From positions 155,881-219,880 of the forward strand of contig KN832555.1 of the NCBI GenBank assembly GCA_000827205.1: a stretch of 64,000 bases of DNA, in the 5' to 3' direction. Below are positions 10,530-21,963 of this stretch, piece by piece. The stretch comes from Plicaturopsis crispa FD-325 SS-3 (lineage: Eukaryota > Basidiomycota > Agaricomycetes > Amylocorticiales > Amylocorticiaceae). The notes under the pieces were generated by a model, which was not told where the DNA came from, did not search any database, and saw only the letters and a list, made by a program, of their open reading frames with translations. The stretch's first letter is position 1; each line of letters opens with the position of its first letter. The translations under genes and the position numbers were made by a program.

Positions 10530-12474
10530 TCACTCGACCTCAAAGCCCAATTTCTTCCAGTCCTCGCCGCACCGGGGGTTGCGCCAGCAAAAATCGCGCA
10601 CCCACCCGCGGGCCAGCGCCTGAAACTGCGCACTAAACATCCTCTCGTCGTCCCAGGGTTTCGCAAAGCGCAGCGCGACCACCCGATCCGCCATCTGCAG
10701 CAAACACAAAATATCCGCCGCGTCGACCGCCTGCTTCGCGCGCTTGTGGCGCTCGGGTATGACGGTTCGTTTGTACAAAAATTATTTTGCGCGCGCGCCA
10801 TGCAATCCGCGCGCGCGACTCTGATCAATCGCACAAGTCGCCTCAAATGATATATATTGAACGAGTAACTACTAGCTGAGACCCATATGAGCCTACACAA
10901 GGCTTGTGCACAGACACAAGTACCATGATACCTACCGGAAACCTACTCAACACCTCGTCATCGGTCAAGCCGCGACCATTGGCTCCTGTCCTCGTAACCG
11001 CGAGATATCCACCCCTCCGTACACATACATCGGCAGATTGGTGGACTCACTGGGTATTACACGGGCAGAGCTGCTTGGACGACTCCGTGTCGACGGAAGT
11101 TCGGCAACGCCGGGGACGACCCTGTACGGCTGACGGGTAGGAGGACGGTTGAAGGTGATTCGGAATAGGAAATGTCCAAGAGAAGAGAGACAAGATCGTG
11201 GGGTGTTGAGGCTTAGGGCCGTTGCGATGAATATGAGCACCGTATGAGACTCGAGACATCGTTGACTTAATGTGCAAGTCGGCGTCAGGCTTCAAGCTTC
11301 AAGCTTCAGCGTCGAGTGAGAAGCCACGTGGCTGGCTTTTTCGACCACTTTGTGGTGGCAATCGACGACAAATTTAGGATGATCTTAGTCCTTTGGGAAA
11401 TTTTCACCCTAAAAAGTCCTAATACGGATGGCCAACTTGGTCACCGGCCGGCAATCTGAACGCCTGCTAGCGTCGCCCATGTTCGGCTCCCTCTTGAGTC
11501 TTACCTACGAGTTCCTTCCTCTACCTCCTACCACGTTCTCATGGTCGAGGTCGCATCGACTATGGCTAGAAACCAAGGACGACATGGGAGCTTCCAGCTC
11601 GTCGATGCCCCGCTTCCCTGGACTCTGGCTTGGCCCCGATTCGACCTCAAGCTCTCGCTACTCTCGACACCGGAGTACAGCAGGGGTGTCTGAGACACCC
11701 CCGTTGACCGGGCTCATAGACGAATATGGGAGTTCGAGGGTGCAGGATGGTGCTCTGAGGGACAGCTATAGGGCTAGGTAGTAGATAGCTCAGAATATAT
11801 ATCATTTGAGATGACTTGTGCCATTGATCAGTGTCGCGCGCGCAGATTGCATGGCGCGCGCGCAAAATAATTTTTGTACAAACGAACCGCCATACTCGGG
11901 CGACACGCCGTGGTCGTGCCACGCCTGCAGCTTTTGCAGGAGCACGAGCGCAATAGGCGCTACGGGAATATCGTGCACCGTCTTTATATATGGTGCGGGC
12001 AAGCGCTCGGGGAGGTGCAGTATCCCGGGGACGAGGATGTCGACTTTGCAGTCCTCCTGGAGCTCGCGATGGCGGAACCAGACGACCTGGTATGTTTCGC
12101 CTTTGCGTTTTGAAGGAAGCAGATAGAACGAGGACGTTGGAGACGCTTTTACAATGCTGCTTTTCAGATGCTCTCGATCGATAGGCGGTAAGGCAGGGCT
12201 GCGCCACACGAGAATGTCGACGTCCTGATGATCATCGTATAGAGACGTCGTGAGTGGCTTTGGCCTTTCATGTAGACAAACGACTGACATTTGGATTCCG
12301 TCCGTTTCCATATAGCTTGCACGCCAAGGAGCCAAAGACCGCGCATTAGAAACGTGGATCCACCAACTGCAAAGCCTCTACAGTAGCTCTCGCGGCGGCA
12401 CAAACGACCTCAAAAGACGGTGCGGAGCGTGATGCCAAAGGCTCGCTAGCGTCGATCCTGTCTGGGTCTTCCAT
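10530..12474 (-). pseudogene. Nucleotidyltransferase-fold protein gene, broken by a stop and a transposon
   Basis: Resembles a basidiomycete family with an NTase-like fold. Reading from ATG 12474, the frame meets an in-frame TAA exactly before the motif CAVFGSLACKLYGNGR. After an intron (donor GTCAGT, acceptor CATCAG) comes DVDILVWR, then CKVDILVPGILHLP, which together look like the GS...DxD...D NTase core. The coding sequence is cut after KLQAWHDHGVSPE by a 1137-bp element (10758-11894) and resumes with RHKRAKQAVDAADILCLL, ending in WKKLGFEVE at 10530. Removing the element and one 6-bp target duplication restores a continuous frame, SPERHKRAKQ. Two independent lesions make loss of function very likely. 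The family assignment rests on motif recall. Confidence 0.7.
10758..11894. mobile_element. Non-autonomous inverted-repeat transposon, TATG family, copy 1
   Basis: 1137 bp bounded by terminal inverted repeats of about 100 bp with only around six mismatches. The left end starts TATGACGGTTCGTTTGTAC, and the right end is its reverse complement with GCGG for ACGG. Both ends carry long GCGCGCGCG runs around CCATGCAATC. Flanked by the direct repeat CTCGGG (10752-10757 and 11895-11900), a 6-bp target-site duplication. The insertion lies in the coding sequence of the NTase-like gene. No transposase-like protein is seen inside; a short TCAAGCT repeat sits near 11290. The long repeats are Mutator-like, but the 6-bp duplication does not fit the usual 8-11 bp, so no superfamily is assigned. 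It shares ends and duplication length with the element at 21964. Confidence 0.85.
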
Positions 12475-12627
12475 AGTGTCTCGTATCCTCTACATTCTCA
12501 TATCATCTGATGCGATCCAGATGCTTTTTATAACGCCTGCCTCGAGGATGCTGGCATTCGGTTCGAACTCTACATAAATGCAGCATCTATTCTAAACTCA
12601 AAACTTATACTGTTCTGCCTCTGATAT

Positions 12628-14777
12628 TCATAAAAATATCCGCTCAAAGTATTTCTCGACACCCTGAGCCCCCTCCACGACGGCGCCCATCACACCATCC
12701 GGGCGCACCACCACTACAACCATGCCTTCCCCCTGCACGTATCCCGTCCACGCAAAACCCTCTTGATCGAGCATAACCCGGTCCGCCGCCGGCGGCGCCC
12801 GCGCGGCAGCGTCCTCCGCAACTCCCTGAGGCAGCACCAGGACAGATTGCACGCTCCCTGGTGGGCACTGCGCCAGCGCTTCGACTACGGGGCCTGCCTG
12901 CTCTAATGCCGCCGCAAAAATCAGCACGGTGTGCACGGAACTGCGGAACGTCGCGAAGAACGACGTCGTCTCGCCCGTCGCCACATCTCGCAGCCCCGGC
13001 GCGTCCCGTGCCCTATCCCCGGCGCGGAGCCCGCCGTCCGCCGCCAGCCCATACGCGTCCTCCGCCCTCCTACTACCCAGTTCAGACGTGCGATCGACGA
13101 CGACGGAGCTCCAGCGGTAGTTGACGCCGAGTTGCGAGAGCTCCTTGCCACGCGCGGCCATGCCGCCCCAGTCGTTATTCGCCTTGTCGAAGACGGTCGT
13201 CTGCAGGAGCGCGGTGCTGAGGTCGAGCATCGCCGCGATCACGGGCGCGCGCTCCTCCGTGTACGTGTCGAGCAGCGCGGGCGGCGCGAGCCCCTTTGCG
13301 ACGAGCGCAAGCTTCCAGGACAGGTTCAGCTGCGGGTCGCGTAGTGGTCAGCGTGCGTAGTAAACGGGCTTTGAGGTGATGTGTGCACTCACGGCGTCTT
13401 GGACGGACGTGTTCATCCCCTGTCCGCCTGCGGGGCTGTGCACGTGTGCGGCGTCTGCACAAATCTCGGGTCAGCACAGTGGTCCGCGGAGCGCTTGGGT
13501 TGTGTACACGCACCGCCCGCGACGAACGCGCGTCCCTTCTGGAACGTGTCCACCATCCGGATGTTCGGGCGCCAGTCCATGGCCCACACGACGCCGTTGA
13601 ACACTAGGTCCGTGCGCCCCGTCAGCGTCTTCAGCGCGCCCCAGAGTGCGTCTGCGTCCGCGAGGCACTTCTCGTAGTCGACGCTAGGGGCGCGCATGAA
13701 GAACGAGAACAGGTCCTCGTCTGTGCGCTCCGACGGGCGTATGGTCAGCTTTGGGGGAGAGTTAGTTGTGCATCTAGCTGTGGTGGTATAGAGCAGGTGG
13801 TTACCAGTGTATCGTCAGTGCGCCACAAATGGCGGGCCTGATGGGGAACCTCTTTTTGTCAATGCTGTTAGAGGAGAGCTTGGACATGGGACGCACACTA
13901 CGATCCAGCCCGACTAGGCGTATATCACCCGTCAGGCAATGGTGCTCCTCGTCGTCGCGCGTCTCCCCGATGAAGTTGATACCCAACTGCTTCCGCACCG
14001 TACCTGGCACAACGAAGAATCAGCATGCCAGCTGCTCGATCATACGAGGAAACAATCACTCTTCGCGCCGTCCGCGCCAATTAGCCAATCCGCCACCGTT
14101 GTCTCCGTAGTGGGTTCCCCGCCGTCAGGAGACGCACGAACGAGCTCCGCGACAACACGGTCGCCATCCTGTTCGAAGGAGTGCAGCGCTACGCCGAGCT
14201 CAACATGCACCCCGTACTCCGCGAGCTTGTCCTGAAGAATCCTCGCGGCGCGGTCCTGGCCCAGCAGCGCCGGACCCGGCTACATCGCGTACATGCTCAG
14301 CAAACTCAAATCTACGGTGGATGATAAGGGAGAGTGCGGCGACTGACCCAGGGGACGCCCGGGGAGGGCTCGCCGAACGGCGATATCACAACCACCTGTG
14401 GCGGGTTCTTACCCGTCGCGTCGTGCTTCACCAGCGGCGGCATGACGCGTCCTGCGACCGCGAGGATGGCCGGGAGGACGCCGAGGAGGTTGTATGCCTC
14501 GAGTGTCCGGGGCTGGTGGATATATTTGCACGGTCAAAATCCAAACGACGCGGAAGGGGGGACGGTACGCGCCATGATGCCCGCGCCGCGCTGGCCGATG
14601 GGATACTGCGCGTGCTTCTCGATGATACGGACGGGCACTCCATTCTGTGCGAGGGTCAATGCGGCGACGAGACCCGTTGGGCCTGCACCAACCTAATGAA
14701 AGAGTCAAGTTGTGACAGGGGCGATTTTGAGAAAAAAATACACGCACAATGAGGATAGTGTTCGGCGGTGAGCTCAT
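12628..14777 (-). CDS. FAD-dependent monooxygenase (aromatic hydroxylase type)
   Basis: Group A flavoprotein monooxygenase that probably hydroxylates an aromatic or polyketide-type substrate with NAD(P)H and O2. Exon 1 is short (MSSPPNTILI); exon 2 gives the dinucleotide-binding motif VGAGPTGLVAALTLAQNG and RIIEKH. Then come PRTLEAYNLLGVL, a central domain with ADWLIGADGA(K), and the second FAD motif GDAAHVHSPAGGQGMNTS built across an intron, followed by NLSWKLALVAKG. The C-terminal part (about 200 residues, AGDRARDAPGL onward) is the thioredoxin-like domain of phenol hydroxylase relatives. An in-frame ATG at 14798 would add 7 residues. The intron before PRTLEAYN has no good GT donor at the homologous site; a GC donor just after GAGIM is the best fit. 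No pathway partners are adjacent. Confidence 0.85.
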
Positions 14778-15231
14778 AGCGTTGGATTCGTTTTCCAAAT
14801 AACTGGGGACCGTGGTACGTGCCCTTTGCGCGCTATATAGATTTTCGCGTACAGTCGCGTGTCGGCTTATGACGTGATTCTCATCAGGTCATCCAAGGCC
14901 TGGCGTACGGGCTACTATTGGGCTACTACTTAATACGCACGGCAGTAGACACGTATGCGCAGGACACTGTGGGCAATGCACAGCTCAGGTAGCCTATATG
15001 TACACCCTGCAACTTGGTAGCGAAATATCCAAGGCTTGTGAGTCTATCCGCGGATAGACTTCCACATGGATTCAGATCAGACTGTCGATTAGTCTCTTGC
15101 TTGCCTCACCATATTGTATTTGCGTATCTCTTCAATACCAAGTCTAAGAAAGTTGTGATCATTTGCAGCCAGAAAATGTAACTTAGCACACTATACTGAG
15201 CGCCCAGTAGCCAAGTGCCCTCAATGAAGCA
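14778..15231. other. Intergenic
   Basis: Upstream of the FAD monooxygenase and downstream of the M43 pseudogene. No gene, repeat boundary or RNA recognised. Confidence 0.45.
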
Positions 15232-16294
15232 CTAGACTCGGATGCCACGATATTGGTAGACGCTCTGTCTCATACGCTGTACCTGTCCGTCCGTGAACTG
15301 CACCCTGCACCTGTTCATATCCGGGGTAGGTTAGAAACAGTTACCACGACGATGTGCCGTTCACTCACTCATCACTACTATAATCCATGTGATTATCTGT
15401 GAGAGTGTTTAATAGGTATAAAACGGCGGCACAGGTTGTACTCACTGATTGGGTCGAGGCCTCCACCGTAACATGAATCGCGGCCTACGGGACACCCAAT
15501 GACCCCTCGAGCTTCAGGGTGTGTGTGTCATCGACATAGTCTCCCTGCCCGTAGCAGCCGCCCTAGTCTCGCAATGCATGAGGCAGGAACAGAAATTCTA
15601 CAGCAAACGAAGGACACACCTCGAACGTGTAGAAGAGATACTATGAACCGCCTGTGAGTGACCGTAGGCAAACGCACCTTGCCGGTGTTAGTGTCACTGT
15701 CTCCGCCGGGTAGCGCTCCGTAGTAAAGCACAATGCCATCGTTCCCCGACGAAGAACTGGTATAGTCGAAAGGGAAGGTGGCATATCCTTGGACACCGGG
15801 CGTGCTTACAAAACCAACCGTGTAGATGTTGAGGTCCTGGGGACCGCCACGGTGAAGGCTAGACTTCATTCCATTCTGCTCGGCGTTATTAGTGCTGGGA
15901 TGCGCTGAATCAGTGAGTGGGCGCAAGAATTGAGGGGAGGGAGTGTATACGTGGGATCCGTGTAGGACACTTTGGTGAACCATCCAGGTGACTCGATACG
16001 CTTGGTTTCTCCGGGCTGAAACTGGATCTGCAGGCCGGTACCGGCGAAGTCATGGTTCAGCTGGATCATCTGGACATACAGGGCCCTATCGCTAGATTCT
16101 CACTATAAGTAATATGCGTAATCCAGGAGCATTGCACGTACGGGACGTTTCCTTTGTCTCCCAGGAAGATGACATTGAAGTAGACGTGGACGACCACGTT
16201 TGCAGTAGTATTCACTGGCCCGATCGAAGCGTCAAACCTCGAGAAGCCCTCGTAGGCGGCCGTCGCCGCCTCTGCGGATATATGATTCCCACTA
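15232..16294 (-). pseudogene. M43-type metalloprotease, copy 1, active site deleted
   Basis: Paralogue of the genes at 37697 and 40372. Recognisable exons: SGNHISAEAATAAYEGFSRF, VVVHVYFNVIFLGDKGN, QLNHDFAGTG, and the block HRGGPQDLNIYTVGFVSTPG...GIVLYYGALPGG. Where the others encode LTHETGHW(T/C)GL(Y/L)HTF, this copy has lost about 50 nt and keeps only YLFYTFE, so the HEXXHXXGXXH zinc site is gone. Further on, an expanded CA run (GACACACACACC) shifts the frame before the CPVGRD-equivalent, and a stop follows in the shifted frame. The Met-turn exon (NHMDYSSDE) and last exon ([17 protein letters not shown]...RGIRV) remain. The first Cys of mature copies is Ser and no signal-peptide exon was found. 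Expression of a protease is excluded. Confidence 0.8.
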
Positions 16295-17600
16295 CTAGCC
16301 ACGAGGAAGGGGTTTCGAGGCCTGATGAGTTCGCACACGAAATACGGGGAATGAATCAACCCGTTCGTCGATGTGAAGCGCAGAGAGACGTCACATTGAT
16401 GACCTCCGCTGGGTCATCGCGTTAATCGATACACCCTCCCAAAAGTTCTGAGACCACCCGGGAAAGACGATTAGAAGATCCACGTACGAACGCATGCTTA
16501 TAGGTTCGTGCAAGGGTGCCGTGAATGAGGCATACATCTGGGGTCGATGTGCTGTAAGGAAACGATGAATACTTCGGTTCGCAGGGCCTTCGTCGAGCCA
16601 AATCTCCGCCTGAAAGTTCGTCAAACTCCATGCTACTCACTGTACTGCTTGGTTCGGCAAGTGTGTTGCAGAACTAGCAGTGGGTAACGCGTCGTAAAGA
16701 GAGGACCTGACGTTTGTATAGTAAAATTCTTCCATGGAACCTCAAGTTGCAAACTTAGTTGCGGTCACGGTGTCGGTGTTTCAATTTCAAGGTTCGACTG
16801 CCGAGGCTGTTGGTCAACAGACCACAACAACCCATCGCAGATTCCCCCGAGTCGAAACCTTGTTGGTTGTTGTTGGGCCCCCAAATTCCACATATTTTTT
16901 GCATAGTAGCCTCGACGCAATAATCCGCAACGGTGCAGCAACTTTTAGCCAGTGTGGAGAATGAGTGGATGCCACCCACTCAGTTCATGTTGTACCCTTC
17001 ATAACTGTGCCTATGTGGCCAGGCATCCTCAGAAGGTTGTTCACTGGGTCCGTCAAATTCGAAGGCATGCGATGTGGCTGGAACGCCCGAACCCAGTGGG
17101 AGGTCATTGAAGTAATTGTGGGAGATCCAGCGCGAGAAATAGAGGGAGAAGAGCGTGTAACACGACGACGACGGGACTTCTGCATTACTGGAGACCACAG
17201 AAATCTTGTCTTTCTCGGGGGTGGGCTTCTTTGCGCGATGTATCGTTCTCGCCAAATTTGCAAGCGACTGCAAGTTCGATGCAGCCAAGTCATAGAACAA
17301 TTATGATTCGATTACAAGCCATTTCAACTCCGATTGAACATTCGACACGGACCAATGCAAGCTCCCCGCGGCACAAGACTACCAGATGTATAGTGTACTT
17401 ATGAGCATTGAGCAGCGTAGAGTCAGAGCCTTCCAGGTCACCTTTGGAGAAATTTCAGTTGAGATAACCGTGAGCGGAAAACGTCGTCGGAAATTGTGCA
17501 AGTCATTTTTCCCACGCATCCTCTCCATCTCTCCCGCCAAAGAATATACCGCCGAATCGCGAGTCCGTCGCCGCCGAGCTCGTTACGACCGCCTACCACA
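16295..17600. other. Intergenic between M43 pseudogene and COPI beta gene
   Basis: No convincing gene. Several short open frames lack family features. At about 16796-16866 there is a stretch similar, in reverse orientation, to 36795-36858 upstream of M43 copy 2 (shared CAACAGACCACAACAACCCA), so part of the 5' flank of the protease genes is duplicated here. The last 200 bp serve as the COPI beta promoter; a pyrimidine-rich tract precedes its ATG. Confidence 0.5.
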
Positions 17601-20600
17601 ATGTCTACGGAATCATCATGCTACACGGTCGTCTTCGAGGATACCTCCGAATACCCGTCTACCCAGGAGCTTCGAGCCGCGCTCGAGAAGGGCTCGGAGG
17701 AGCTCAAGATTGACACGTTGCGGCGCATTCTCGTGTCGACGATTAATGGCAATCCTCAGGTCTGCTCGTTCTTCAGTATCTCGTCAAAGTGTTTGCTTAA
17801 TTGCTTGGAAACATGTAGCCAACCCTCATGATGCCCATTATACAATTCGTACTGCCCTCACGAAACAAGACGCTCAAGAAACTGCTACATTTCTACTGGG
17901 AAGTGTGTCCCAAGTACGATGAAAATGGCAAGCTGAAGCAGGAGATGATTCTTGTCGTGTACGTGCTTGTATGCTCTCCTTGTAGTACCTTCCTGACATC
18001 TTGCGCAGTAACGCGATCCGAAATGACCTTGTACGTCCACTCGTCTGTATACCGTACTGATACTTGACCGTTCTTCCAGCAACATCCAAACGAATACATC
18101 CGCGGCGCGACGCTCCGCTTCCTACAAAAGATCGCGAAAGACGCAGAACTCCTCGAGCCGCTCATCCCCACATGCCGGTCCTGCCTCGAGCACCGCCACT
18201 CCTACGTGCGCAAGAACGCCGTCTTCGCCGTCTACTCCATCTACCGCGAGTTCGAGCACCTCATCCCCGACGCGCCCGAGCTCATGCAGACCTTCCTCGC
18301 CGCGGAGTCCGACGCGACCTGCAAGCGCAACGCGTTCGTCTTCCTCGCGCACTGCTCGATTCCGAAGGCCGTCGAGTGGATACTCAGCGTGTACGACCAG
18401 ATCGCGGGCCTCGACGAGCTGCTGCAGATGAGCATAATCGAGACGATACGGCTGGACTGCAAGAACGACTCCGCGCACAGGGTGAGCACGCCCCGCCATA
18501 TATATATATGATACGCGCATCTGAATTTCTTGCAGTCGCGCTACATCCGCGTGATATTCGAGCTTCTCAATGTGCCCTCGCACGCCGTCAAGTACGAGGC
18601 TGCGACCACATTGACGACGCTGACCCAGAACCCGGCGGCAGTGAAAGGTACGTGCGAAGTTATGTGCTTGTGATTCCTTCTCTGACGATCGCGTGTAGCG
18701 GCGGCATCTTGCTTCATCACGCTTGTCATCAAGGAGTCCGACAACAACGTCAAGCTGATCGTCCTCGACCGCCTGGACACCTTACGCTCGAAGCATGGGC
18801 ACGTCCTCGATGGCCTCATCATGGATGTGCTGCAGGTTCTGTCAAGGTAGTCCGCACGATCTTATGTTGAGGGACATGGCTAACACCTCGAGTAGCGCGG
18901 ATATGGAAGTGCGCCGGAAAGCAATCAGCATCGTGCTCAGTATGACATCGAGCCGGAATGTTGAGGAGGTCGTTCTTTTCTTCAAGAAGCAGCTGCAGAA
19001 GACCCAGGAGCAGGAGTTCGAAAAGGTGGGAGCACACGTACGCGTTATACGGCCATCTACTGACAATACGGTTTGGCAGGCCCCGGAATACAGGCAGCTC
19101 CTTATTCAATCCATCCATGTCACCGCGATCAAGTTCTCGGAGGTAGCAGCGAGCGTCGTGCACGCGCTGATGGAATTCCTGGGCGATTCAAACAACCCAT
19201 CCGCCCTCGATGTCGTTTCCTTTGTCCGGTAAGGCCCTTTCTTGCATTTTACATCCTAGATCAGCTAAAACCTGCCCAGCGAGGTCGTCGAGAAATTCCC
19301 CCCACTCCGCCCCGCCATCTGCGAAAAACTCGTGCAAACCCTCGGCGAGATCAAGTCCGGCAAGGTCTTCCGCGGCGTGCTCTGGATCCTGGGCGAATAT
19401 GTCGAGAACGTCAGCGACATCCAGAGCGCCTTCCAGGAGGTGCGCAAGGTGCTCGGCGAGATCCCGATCCTCGCCTCGGAGCAGCGGCTGCTGGACGATG
19501 CGGGCGGCGACGGTGAGGACGAGCCGAAGGACGAGAAGAAGGCGGAGAGCGGCGGGAAGCCGAAGGTGCTCGCGGACGGCACGTACGCCACCGAGACCGC
19601 GTATACGAGCACGACGACTGCGCGGCTGGAGGCCGTCAAGGCTGCCGCGAAGCCGCCCCTGCGAAGTCGGTATTTGTTTCTTTTATCTAGAGTAGACGCA
19701 GTAGAGCTGACGGCGCGCAGCACTAATTTTGGGCGGCGACTTCTTCACGGGCTCGGTGTTGGCCTCCACGATCACAAAGCTCGTGATGCGCTTCGCGGAT
19801 CTCAGCAGCGACGTGTCGACCGCGAATGCCCTCCGTGCAGAGGTACGCGTGTCCTGTCATATTTATGTTTGTGTTGCTGGCTCGCTGATCTCGGCTCGCT
19901 AGGCGATGCTTATCATGACCTCCGTCATCCGCGTCGGGCAGTCCAAGTTCGTGACGGTCCCGATCGACGAGGACTCGAACGAGCGCATCCTGAACTGCAT
20001 CCAGACCCTCAGTGAGCTCCAGACGAGCCGCGAGGTGCACGATATCTTCCTCAAGGACACGAAGACCGCGTACTCGAACATGCTTGGCGCCCTCGAGGTA
20101 CGATTTTTCTCGAGCCTCAGGTCTGTTTGCGGTGTTGACGCGAGAATGGGGAACAGAAAAAGGCCGCGGAGAAGAGGGAGCTGGAGAGCCCGAAGGTCGC
20201 GGCTGTGCAGGTCGACGACCTCTTGAGCTTCCGGCAGTTCTCGAAGAAATCGGCAGACGATGCTATCGACGTGCGTCTCTTTCTTTTCGTTGTATCCTGT
20301 GCAGCTGCCAATAGTTATTGTGGTATAGTACGAAGAGGATGTTGGGCGTGCGACGGGTTCGGGAGAAGTGCGCGAGGACTTCATCTCGAACCTCAGCCGG
20401 ATATCGCAACTCACCGGTAAGCATGCCTCCCGGTATGATTCTCACTAATTGGGTTGACTCGATACGTCGGTTGCAGGGTTCTCCGATCCCATATACGCGG
20501 AAGCATACGTGAAGATCCATGGCTTCGACATCATGCTAGGTAAGCTGTTTCTGTATACTCGTCTTGTTGCATGATTGACTTACTCGTTAAAATAGACATC

Positions 20601-21507
20601 CTGCTCGTGAACCAGACGCCCAACACGCTGCAAAACCTCTGCCTAGACTTCGCCACGCTCGGCGACCTCAAAATCGTCGAGCGGCCAGCCGTGCACACCA
20701 TCGCACCGCACAGCTTCCAGAGCATAAAATCTACGATCAAGGTACGCTTCCTCCGCCGCTTATTGGCTGAAGTCTCACTGTATTTTCATGCAGGTGTCGT
20801 CGACAGAAACGGGTGTCATCTTTGGGAGCATACTCTGGGAGGGCCCTGGGATGTCCGAAGCTTGCGTCATATTGAACGACATCCACATCGATATCATGGA
20901 CTACATCAAGCCCGCGTATTGCACAGAAAACCAGGTATGCTTCCATTGGCACAGAGTCAAACGAAGTGTTAAAGCAGTATCTGTAGTTCCGCGCCATGTG
21001 GACAGAGTTCGAGTGGGAGAACAGGGTCAATGTAGCAACGACTGTCGCGTGAGTGCCTCTCATTTATGCTCGCAAGGATGCGGCGGCTCATGAGCGACGA
21101 TGCAGTGAGCCCCGCGATTACTTGAAGCACATCATGAAGGCGACGAACATGTCGTGTCTGACTCCGGACGGCGCGATGTCCGGCGACTGTGACTTCCTAT
21201 CCGCTAACCTGTATGCGCGCAGTCTGTTCGGTGTGTGCTTCCTACACGATCATCTGCACTCGCATACTAATCGATGAATAAATCTTAGGCGAGGATGCAT
21301 TGGCCAACCTGAGTATAGAGCGGACAGAGAACGGGAACATAACCGGGCACGTCCGCATACGCAGCAAAACGCAGGGCATTGCCCTATCGTTGGGCGATCG
21401 GATTACTATGGGTGCGTCCCTGGCCACGAGCTTCAGACCGTAGGCGTGACTGTGCTGACTGCGTGTACTTTTCTGCAGCGCAAAAGGACGACAAGCCGCT
21501 AGCGTAA
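17601..21507 (+). CDS. SEC26: Coatomer subunit beta (beta-COP)
   Basis: COPI coat subunit for retrograde Golgi-to-ER and intra-Golgi vesicles, on cytosolic face of Golgi membranes. About 20 exons with short introns. Start [20 protein letters not shown], then the HEAT-repeat adaptin-like N-terminal domain ([68 protein letters not shown]). An acidic Glu/Lys linker ([16 protein letters not shown]) separates it from [19 protein letters not shown]. The C-terminal appendage domain contains [18 protein letters not shown] and ends with a platform domain ([43 protein letters not shown]). Length is close to fungal Sec26. The stop at 21505 is read through from the GCGTAAGC context; that also resembles a donor, and an alternative last exon could end at 21616. 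Another COPI subunit lies at 48929. Confidence 0.95.
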
Positions 21508-21963
21508 GCGACTGTGATTTATTTTCTGTGCTGTTCCTGTTGTTGTACATAGGCCCACCATAATATACGGTATAAGAGCAAGCAAGGATGTTGGCACGGA
21601 CTCGGCGATCGTATAAGTCATTCTCCTGCACTCTTTTTCCTCGTGTCTGTATCCGCGAGGCTGATTTTGACGTGCACCCCCCTCGCAGAAAGTGAATACG
21701 AAATTTGATTATTTCGATTGGTGTTTCCTTCATTTTCCTCCGAAAAAACATGATCCCGGTCGGTCGGAATGATGACATTGCGCGCGGAGCACGGTCAAAA
21801 ATGAAAATAGATCACACTTTTCCTGATGGCGGTCTACCACTTCCATACGGTCCTTTCAGCGCTTGCGAGATAACGCGAGGCACCTCGGTGCCACAGACTC
21901 TTTTAACTTATAAGTCTATAGCCTAGGGCTCGCTAACATCTCTGCACCCCTTCCAGCCCAGCG
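21508..21963. promoter_or_regulatory. Intergenic; probable ancestral promoter of the NCS1 permease
   Basis: Region between beta-COP and the transposon at 21964. Because the element's target duplication (CCAGCG) abuts the permease start codon, this DNA formerly lay immediately upstream of that ATG. It contains an AT-rich ACTTATAAGTCTATA stretch near 21905, about 50-60 bp from the insertion. Promoter role is an inference from position. Confidence 0.4.

Noticed and set aside
10904-11781. ORFs inside the TATG element copy 1
   Set aside because: No DDE/RNase H-like motifs; short and overlapping in several frames, as expected for a non-autonomous element.
12540-12580. Possible tRNA T-loop (GGTTCGAACTC)
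   Set aside because: No matching acceptor stem or D and anticodon arms around it. Similar GGTTCGA matches near 16790 and 37080 were dropped for the same reason.
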